DNA of 19,704 bases from an uncultured Bacilli bacterium (GTDB taxonomy: Bacteria; Bacillota_I; Bacilli_A; RF39; UBA660). How positions within the stretch are numbered: position 1 is the stretch's first letter; the number at the start of each line of letters is the position of its first letter. Of the stretch, positions 14,472 through 19,704 are shown in pieces. The position numbers were made by a program, and so were the translations under genes. The stretch spans positions 1 to 19,704 of the forward strand of contig CAOOMX010000021.1 in NCBI GenBank assembly GCA_948497845.1, given 5' to 3'. The notes beneath the pieces were generated by a model. The model searched no databases and was not told the DNA's origin. It saw only the letters and a program-made list of their open reading frames with translations.

Positions 14472-15574
14472 TAGCCCTCTAAAAAGTCACGAAGCTTTTT
14501 CGCACGAGAAGGATGTCTTAACTTTCTTAAAGCTTTAGCCTCGATTTGTCTAATACGTTCACGAGTAACATTAAATTTACGTCCTACTTCTTCTAAAGTA
14601 TGGCAAGTACCATCAACAAGGCCAAAACGCAATTCTAAAACTTCCTGTTCGCGAGCTTGTAAAGACATCAAAACTTCCTTAATTTCTTCTTTTAATATTT
14701 CATTTTCTGTATATTCTTCTGGAGACAAACTACCTTCATCTTTAAGGAAATCCCCTAAATGGCTATCTTCTTCTTCTCCAATTGGAGTCTCCAATGATAC
14801 TGGCTCTTGACTAATCTTTAATACTTCTCTTACCTTTTCAACTGAAATACCCATTTTCTTAGCAATTTCTTCATCTGAAGGCTCACGATTCAATTCAAGT
14901 GTCAACTGTCTTTGAATACGACTCATCTTATTAATTGTTTCTACCATGTGAACAGGAACACGTATTGTCCTTGCTTGATCTGCTAAAGCTCTAGTAATAG
15001 CTTGTCTAATCCACCAAGTAGCATAAGTTGAAAATTTAAATCCTTTATCATAATCAAATTTATCAACAGCTTTCATAAGGCCAATATTACCTTCTTGAAT
15101 TAAGTCTAAGAAAAGCAAACCTCTACCAACATAACGTTTAGCAATAGATACAACCAAACGCAAATTAGATTCCGCCAAAATTCTCTTAGCTTCTTCATCT
15201 CCATCAACAACTCTTTTAGAAATATTCATTTCTTCTTCAGCAGAAAGCAGTGATATACGACCTATTTCTTTTAAATACATACGTACTGGATCATTAATAT
15301 TTACGTCTTTAGTAATTTCTTCATCAGCCAAAATAATGGGTTCTGCATGATCTTTAATGGTAATTCCACCATCACTAGATTCATCGACATCTGCCTCAGC
15401 CACTACTTCAATTTTATTATCAACAAGTACATTATATAAATTATCTAATGCATCACTATCAATATCTAATCCTTTTAATTCATCTGCTAACTGTTCAAAA
15501 GTAATAAACCCTTTTTCTTTTCCTATCTTAAGAAGATTCTCCGTTCTTTCTTCTAATGTTTTTATTTCTTTCAT
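14471..15574 (-). CDS. rpoD: Primary RNA polymerase sigma factor (RpoD/SigA)
   Basis: 367 residues, the size of Gram-positive SigA. Region 1.1 is at 1-75, then region 1.2 (DPVRMYLKEIGRI, 95-107) and region 2 with core-binding NLRLVVSIAKRYVGRGLLFLDLIQ in 137-160. The -10 recognition helix FSTYATWWIRQAI is at 181-193. Regions 3 (207-270) and 4.2 (HTH VTRERIRQIEAKALRKLR, 336-353) follow. It directs RNA polymerase to the TTGACA/TATAAT promoters found throughout the window. Its ATG shares a base with the dnaG stop (TAATG), and GGAAGTG lies in the dnaG end. Operon order dnaG-rpoD, with trmK after, is the classic macromolecular-synthesis operon of Bacilli. Confidence 0.98.
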   Translation of the reverse strand: MKEIKTLEERTENLLKIGKEKGFITFEQLADELKGLDIDSDALDNLYNVLVDNKIEVVAEADVDESSDGGITIKDHAEPIILADEEITKDVNINDPVRMYLKEIGRISLLSAEEEMNISKRVVDGDEEAKRILAESNLRLVVSIAKRYVGRGLLFLDLIQEGNIGLMKAVDKFDYDKGFKFSTYATWWIRQAITRALADQARTIRVPVHMVETINKMSRIQRQLTLELNREPSDEEIAKKMGISVEKVREVLKISQEPVSLETPIGEEEDSHLGDFLKDEGSLSPEEYTENEILKEEIKEVLMSLQAREQEVLELRFGLVDGTCHTLEEVGRKFNVTRERIRQIEAKALRKLRHPSRAKKLRDFLEG

Positions 15575-17313
15575 TATTCCACACTTCCTTTTTTCATATC
15601 TCTTAGTTTTTCTAAAAGCTCTACCTTTTTATTTACATCCATTGTTTCTTTAATTTGCATCTTCAACTTTTTTATTTCATCTTTTTTATATTCATATAAC
15701 AAAATATCTATATATTGATCAAATTTCTCTTTAGAAATATCTTCATTTATATTATCATTTACAATTTTCATAACATATGTATATATTTCTTCATTATCTA
15801 ATAAATAACTTGTAAAATCAGCAATATTAATTCCATGATGTTCATTATTATAATACACTATTTCTGCAGCAATAATTCTTTCAATCTTTTCTTTAAAATA
15901 GCCTAATTTGTTTTTATATATTGTAATATACATAGGCTGATCCATCATCGCAAATAAAATCTTTCCAGCTGCTATTTGATATCTACTTTTTTTCTCTTTT
16001 TCTACTACTACATTTTCCTGTCTTACACTTTTTTCTCTTGACCCCTCTAACTCTTTTCTTAAAACCCCCACATCAATTTCATAATCTTTACTTATTTTAG
16101 TTATAACTAGCTCTTTTGTCAAGTCATCTACGTTTTTTAAACTAGATAATACTTCTTTTACATAACGAATTAAATCTTCCATCTGAGTTAAGTTTTTATT
16201 TTGCTTTAAGTATTCAAGCTTAAAATCAATATATTTAACAGCATGTTTTACATTATCTAAATAAGCATTTTTACCAAAAGTACGTATGTATTCATCAGGA
16301 TCTTTTGCTCCTTCATAGCGAACTACTAAGCATTCTATTCCTTGGGCTACTAAAAGATCTCCCAATTTTATCGTAGCATCTACTCCAGCTGCATCATTAT
16401 CCAAAGAAAGAACAACAGGAACTCTTAATTTTTTTAAAACATCTAGCTGTTCGCGGGATAAAGCAACGCCCATTAAAGCTACAACGTTTTTGATTCCATG
16501 AGCACTTATGGTAATAGCATCCATATTTCCTTCTACAACTATCACTTGTTTTTGATTGCGTATCTCATTTTTAGCATTATGATAGTTGAATAAAATACTA
16601 CTTTTCTTAAATATCACGGTTTCCTTCGTATTCATATACTTCGCAGCATCTTCATTATGATAAATTCTACCCGTAAATCCAACAACTTGCCCTTTTAAAT
16701 CATGAATAGGTATCATAATACGATTTTGAAAACTGTCAAATACATCTAAACCATACTTATTTACCAAGCCTAAAGATTCCATCATATCAAGATCATATTT
16801 CTTATTACATAACAATTTATATAAAGTATCTTTCTGCTCCAAAGAAAGACCAATTTGAAACTCTCTTATGATATCCTCATGAATACCCCTGTTTTCCAAA
16901 TATCTCTTAGCATCAAGCGCCGCTTTCGTATTCATATTATTTACATAAAACTTCTTAGCAAAATCCATCATCTCATATTCCGTTTTATGCTTGCTGCCAA
17001 TTGCCCCCATATTAGTATCTAATTGAAGAGGAAAACCAACCTTTTGTGCCACAATTTGAAGAGCCTCCAAAAAGCCAACATTTTCATACTTCATAACAAA
17101 AGAAAAGACATTTCCCCCCGTTCTACAAGTGAAACAATTAAAAATTTGTCGATCTTTTGAAACAACCATGCTTGGAGAATGATCATCATGAAAAGGACAT
17201 ACCCCTACAAAGTTTTTGCCTTTGGCATTTAAAGAGACATAAGAAGAAACGATATCTACGATATCTGCACTTTGTCTTAACTCTTGAATAACTTCATCCT
17301 TAACATAAGCCAT
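15574..17313 (-). CDS. dnaG: DNA primase
   Basis: 579 residues. It makes the RNA primers for lagging-strand synthesis and docks on the replicative helicase through its C-terminus. The CHC2 zinc ribbon is Cys39, His42, Cys60 and Cys63. The toprim/catalytic core has EGNMD (261-265) and the metal-binding SLDND (Asp305, Asp307), and FTGRIYHNEDAAKYMNTKET (213-232) is the primase signature. The ~150 C-terminal residues are helical and divergent, as usual for the helicase-binding domain. Head of the dnaG-rpoD-trmK operon. AGAGGG lies six bases before the ATG. Confidence 0.97.
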   Translation of the reverse strand: MAYVKDEVIQELRQSADIVDIVSSYVSLNAKGKNFVGVCPFHDDHSPSMVVSKDRQIFNCFTCRTGGNVFSFVMKYENVGFLEALQIVAQKVGFPLQLDTNMGAIGSKHKTEYEMMDFAKKFYVNNMNTKAALDAKRYLENRGIHEDIIREFQIGLSLEQKDTLYKLLCNKKYDLDMMESLGLVNKYGLDVFDSFQNRIMIPIHDLKGQVVGFTGRIYHNEDAAKYMNTKETVIFKKSSILFNYHNAKNEIRNQKQVIVVEGNMDAITISAHGIKNVVALMGVALSREQLDVLKKLRVPVVLSLDNDAAGVDATIKLGDLLVAQGIECLVVRYEGAKDPDEYIRTFGKNAYLDNVKHAVKYIDFKLEYLKQNKNLTQMEDLIRYVKEVLSSLKNVDDLTKELVITKISKDYEIDVGVLRKELEGSREKSVRQENVVVEKEKKSRYQIAAGKILFAMMDQPMYITIYKNKLGYFKEKIERIIAAEIVYYNNEHHGINIADFTSYLLDNEEIYTYVMKIVNDNINEDISKEKFDQYIDILLYEYKKDEIKKLKMQIKETMDVNKKVELLEKLRDMKKGSVE

Positions 17314-17328
17314 ATTTATCCCTCTACT

Positions 17329-17354
17329 ATTATATATTATCGATAACTAGTCAA
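17329..17354 (-). promoter_or_regulatory. Candidate promoter of the dnaG operon
   Basis: On the minus strand a perfect TATAAT (17329-17334), leading to a start near 17322 and a very short leader. The best upstream box, TTGACT (17349-17354), is only 14 bases away, shorter than the usual 16-18, so either the promoter is weak or the -35 is not used. Confidence 0.5.
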
Positions 17355-17406
17355 AATCCTTTAAATTTCTCCAAATTTCTTCTATTTTATCAAATTTTTT
17401 CATCAT
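17347..17406 (-). CDS. Possible 19-residue ORF between the rnfD-like gene and dnaG
   Basis: From ATG-ATG at 17401-17406 to TAG at 17347-17349 the frame reads MMKKFDKIEEIWRNLKDFD. The composition looks coding (charged, one Trp, helical), but the ribosome binding site is poor (only TTGAA directly before the start), and it is too short to judge. It might be a leader peptide or a remnant. Confidence 0.2.
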   Translation of the reverse strand: MMKKFDKIEEIWRNLKDFD

Positions 17407-17420
17407 TTCAAGTAAAATAA

Positions 17421-18302
17421 CTACAAAACTTTCCTTTTCTTCCTATCTATTTTATCAAACAACGGAGTAGCAACACTTACTAATAAAATAGCCACGAACA
17501 TACCATCATATGGCAAGAAAAGAGATAAAATAGCAGTAAGCGCCCCTACAAAAGAAGCATAAAGACTGCTGCCCAAAAAAGTATAAGGACTGCTTTCACA
17601 AATTGTTCCTACAAGAATAAAGCCTAAAACAACTGTCGGAGAGAAAAACATCATATAATCGCACCAAGAAAAAACAAAAACAAAAAGAAAATTAAAAAGG
17701 CAATAAAAAGCATAAGCAATAAAGAAAACATTAGTTTTATAAATTGTTCCAAAAGATAAAAGCGCTAATAATAAAATGCCTAATAAAAAACTAGAGGTGC
17801 AAATTCCCCCAACGGCTCTTCCAGATAAAATATCTGTTAAAGTAAGAGAATATACATTATTAAGTTCAGCAACATTAGCATAATTATACTTATCTATTAA
17901 AAACATACCTAATGCAATTAACAAATGCAAAAAAGCTACTTTATTAATCGTTAAGCCTTTTCCTAGAAAATGTAGTAATAATAACCCTGCTGTTAAAAAG
18001 AAAATAAAAACAAAGTAATTTACATTAGGCATAACAAATAAAGAAACTAAAAAAACATATAAATAACTAAAATCAAACTCTAGTTTCTTTACAAAGACAA
18101 TTTTAATAAGACTATTAATAAGAAAAGACAAAAAAACCAACCAAAGAGGCTTAAATACCTCTAATAAGGATATAGAATGTCTTTGATAAAGCAAAAAACC
18201 ATTTTTATATATCCCATAACAAAGAAGAGGTAATAACAGTAGCATAGTTTTACAAATCATTTTTTTATGATCTTCCTTTGCATGTAAAAAACTACTTTTC
18301 AT
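17421..18302 (-). CDS. RnfD-like membrane subunit of an electron-transport complex (divergent)
   Basis: 293 residues, about nine hydrophobic segments. It aligns by eye with RnfD/NqrB along its whole length: an N-terminal SSFLHAKEDHKKM start (RnfD: SPHxxxxxTxxxxM), LLLPLLCYGIYKNG, FGKGLTIN-like GKGLTINKVAF (about 114-124), GRAVGGICTSSFLLGILLL (161-179), VGTICESSPYTFLGSSLYA (231-249, RnfD: ATDPVTxPxTxxG) and the final PLFDKI. RnfD normally carries FMN on a Thr of an SGAT motif in the DAxSGATPL stretch; here that stretch reads NNVYSLTLTDILSG, so the motif is not visible. Its ATG overlaps the rnfC-like stop by four bases. It is last in a two-gene operon. Family assignment is fairly sure, function unknown. 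Confidence 0.72.
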   Translation of the reverse strand: MKSSFLHAKEDHKKMICKTMLLLLPLLCYGIYKNGFLLYQRHSISLLEVFKPLWLVFLSFLINSLIKIVFVKKLEFDFSYLYVFLVSLFVMPNVNYFVFIFFLTAGLLLLHFLGKGLTINKVAFLHLLIALGMFLIDKYNYANVAELNNVYSLTLTDILSGRAVGGICTSSFLLGILLLALLSFGTIYKTNVFFIAYAFYCLFNFLFVFVFSWCDYMMFFSPTVVLGFILVGTICESSPYTFLGSSLYASFVGALTAILSLFLPYDGMFVAILLVSVATPLFDKIDRKKRKVL

Positions 18303-19435
18303 TTCTCTTCTCCTTTCCTATTATCTCCCAAATTTATAAATGAAGGACAAACATAAGAACAAAGGCCACAATCAATACACCTTTTATCTTTTATTTTCTT
18401 TTTATAACTATAATATGCATCTATTTTAAATGGACAAACTTTAATACACTTCCCACAACGAATACACGCCATTTGTCTAAATTCTTTCTTTTTCATAAAA
18501 TGAACTGAAAATATTTCATCGGTTATAATCAAATCTTCTAAAACAACACAAGAATGCAATAAATTATTAATTAAAATAACATAATCATCTGTATTAAATT
18601 CCAAATACTTTTGCATAACTTCCTTTAATTTAGTAAATTTTTTTACTACAATTACTTTACCCATTAAAAGGGCATCTCCACTAAAAGTAACATACTTAGT
18701 ACTAGGAATCATTTCATGCTTAACTATCCGAATAAACTCATACAACTGTTGCACCGTTAAATATAAGGTATTTGTATCTTTACAAGCAATCTTTGATAAT
18801 AAAAATTCTTTTTTCCCTAATAAATATAAATCTTCAACTAAAGACAAACTTACATTAGGGTATGTACCAATCTTTTGCAAACATTCAAAAACAATATCAC
18901 TTTCCGAAGCCTTAAGAACAATACTGGCTTTTTTACATTTATATAAAGTACATAACGTATCTATCATTTCTAATAAGGCATCAATATTATCTTTTAGTGT
19001 CATAATCTCGTTAAAAACATAAGGCTCATCACAAACGGCACTAATAACAATATTCTCACAACTAACTATATTTTTAAACTTATCTAAAAGTCGACTATCA
19101 AATTTCTCTAAATTCTTCAAAATATCTTCAATCGTTATATGCTTTTTTACCCGCTTTATTTTCGCAGCATATTCCTTAAAATCATTTTCTACAACAACCG
19201 CTCTTTGCAAACTTTGCTCAAAATAAACATTAGCTATTCCCATAATTCTACCCGAAATAGAAGGTACTAAATCACTATTTTTAAAGATTCGATCATTCTT
19301 GCCTATTAAATCATCTTGTTTTACAAGCAAAGCATTATCTAAAATAGGCAAATAAATATAATCTGGATTAAAAAAAGTATACAAGTTTTTATCTACAACA
19401 ATATTAGTATCTTTTAAAATAGATATTAATTTCAT
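18299..19435 (-). CDS. RnfC-like iron-sulfur subunit of an electron-transport complex (divergent)
   Basis: 378 residues. In RnfC order: a barrel-sandwich N-terminal domain with VKQDDLIGKNDRIFKNSDLVPSISGRI (38-64; RnfC: VKxGDxVxxGQ...HAxxSGxV), a Rossmann-like middle (126-185), an SLBB-like segment (about 245-275, KYVTFSGDALLMGK), and two ferredoxin clusters, Cys324/327/330/334 and Cys353/356/359/363, each in CxxCxxCxxxCP. In standard RnfC the middle begins with the GLGGAGFP flavin/NADH loop and then AxECEPY. Here ISAVCDEPY (131-139) is recognisable, but the Gly-rich loop before it is absent, and so is the GREVP segment. The normal length is 430-450. Its own promoter lies upstream; GAGGT is six bases before the ATG. 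It may pass electrons without binding NADH, or it may bind another partner. Confidence 0.75.
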   Translation of the reverse strand: MKLISILKDTNIVVDKNLYTFFNPDYIYLPILDNALLVKQDDLIGKNDRIFKNSDLVPSISGRIMGIANVYFEQSLQRAVVVENDFKEYAAKIKRVKKHITIEDILKNLEKFDSRLLDKFKNIVSCENIVISAVCDEPYVFNEIMTLKDNIDALLEMIDTLCTLYKCKKASIVLKASESDIVFECLQKIGTYPNVSLSLVEDLYLLGKKEFLLSKIACKDTNTLYLTVQQLYEFIRIVKHEMIPSTKYVTFSGDALLMGKVIVVKKFTKLKEVMQKYLEFNTDDYVILINNLLHSCVVLEDLIITDEIFSVHFMKKKEFRQMACIRCGKCIKVCPFKIDAYYSYKKKIKDKRCIDCGLCSYVCPSFINLGDNRKGEEK

Positions 19436-19458
19436 ACTATAACCTCAATCTACTAATG

Positions 19459-19486
19459 ATTATACTATAAATCATTTATAAATCAA
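19459..19486 (-). promoter_or_regulatory. Promoter of the rnfC-rnfD-like operon
   Basis: On the minus strand TTGATT (19481-19486), a 16-base spacer and TATAAT (19459-19464). The start would be near 19452, with a leader of about 17 bases containing GAGGT. Confidence 0.8.
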
Positions 19487-19488
19487 AG

Positions 19489-19509
19489 AAAAAAAGAGTC
19501 ATTGCTCTT
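19489..19509 (-). terminator. Terminator of the gene at the right edge
   Basis: Read on the minus strand: AAGAG (19505-19509), a 6-base loop, CTCTT (19494-19498), with T7 to 19489. The TGA stop at 19499-19501 is within the loop. The stem is short but the T run is strong. Confidence 0.6.
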
Positions 19510-19704
19510 CATCCATAGAAAGTTCCATAATGACATCTTTAGCAGCCAGAACAAAATGAGGCATTAAATCTCGAATAAGCAAAATATCCTCTACATCCAA
19601 AAACCTTTTAAGTTTCTCATCATAAGTGACATAACGTAAATTAGAAAACTTTCCTAAATCCACTAAATAATAATACCAAATATCTTTATATAAAACTTTA
19701 CTAG
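19499..19704 (-). CDS. 3' end of an unidentified gene (partial)
   Basis: The frame is open from the right edge to TGA at 19499-19501, giving the last 67 residues of a protein. The piece is soluble and mixed in charge: an aromatic start (DIWYYYLVDLGK), a middle with LRYVTYDEK and LKRFLDVEDI, then IRDLMPHFVLAAKDVIMEL and an acidic end. I do not recognise the family. A terminator overlaps the stop, so it is transcribed separately from the rnfC-rnfD pair. Confidence 0.7.
   Translation of the reverse strand, partial: SKVLYKDIWYYYLVDLGKFSNLRYVTYDEKLKRFLDVEDILLIRDLMPHFVLAAKDVIMELSMDEEQ

Noticed and set aside
15357..15653. 98-codon plus-strand frame across the rpoD-dnaG junction
   Set aside because: Antisense to two certain housekeeping genes, Ser-rich mirror composition, no ribosome binding site.
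17335..17420. Riboswitch or attenuator before dnaG
   Set aside because: The stretch has no stable stem or terminator-like element and the dnaG leader downstream of the -10 box is only about ten bases.
1..19704. Mycoplasma-type code in which TGA means Trp
   Set aside because: TGA is the natural stop of rarA, pilC, the rnfC-like gene and the right-edge gene, all at the expected ends, and Trp is encoded by TGG throughout.

Overview
The window looks like the chromosome of an AT-rich, Gram-positive-type bacterium of the Bacilli (Bacillota). It is probably an uncultured, small-genome lineage of the RF39/Erysipelotrichia/Acholeplasma kind. This placement is inferred from three things: the dnaG-rpoD-trmK operon with a yqfQ-like gene beside it; the 6S RNA-tcdA-rarA neighbourhood, which resembles bsrA-yrvM-yrvN of Bacillus; and the strong AT bias. 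TGA ends several genes (rarA, rnfC-like, pilC), so the code is the standard bacterial one and not the Mycoplasma code. Ribosome binding sites are often of the GGTGA(T) kind sitting close to the start, and this decides several start codons here. Gene spacing is very tight and many terminator hairpins are built over stop codons.

Layout. 1-1020: an open frame entering from the left, then a secreted glucosaminidase-type cell-wall hydrolase with its own promoter and terminator. 1028-1209: a 6S RNA with a textbook promoter, followed by tcdA (tRNA ct6A formation), which probably depends on read-through from it. 1913-4083 (minus): rarA-gpsA operon (replication-fork repair ATPase; glycerol-3-phosphate for phospholipids), facing away from xerD (tyrosine recombinase) through a tightly packed divergent promoter. 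5136-6148: a 47-residue Asn-rich mini-protein and a ZIP metal transporter. 6149-6781: a 630-base very AT-rich stretch without genes, holding inverted repeats. 6782-8371 (minus): an HTH regulator co-transcribed with a single-pass membrane/exported protein, neither assigned. 8464-10177 (minus): a SpoIIM-like membrane protein followed by mnmA (tRNA 2-thiouridylation). 10259-10351: a 30-residue membrane peptide. 10361-12712 (minus): pilC and pilD of a type IV pilus/competence pseudopilus system, without ATPase or pilin nearby. 12770-13486: unknown protein. 13574-13870: yqfQ-like gene, whose 3' end overlaps trmK. 13848-17313 (minus): the dnaG-rpoD-trmK operon. 17421-19435 (minus): a two-gene operon coding for RnfC-like and RnfD-like proteins. 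19499-19704: the 3' end of an unidentified gene.

The most unusual item is the rnfC-rnfD pair. Both proteins align by eye over their whole length with Rnf subunits, and RnfC keeps both 4Fe-4S clusters. However, the Gly-rich flavin/NADH loop of RnfC and the SGAT flavin-attachment motif of RnfD are not visible, and no rnfA/B/E/G lies beside them in the window. The remaining genes are mostly informational housekeeping: replication, transcription, tRNA modification and chromosome resolution.
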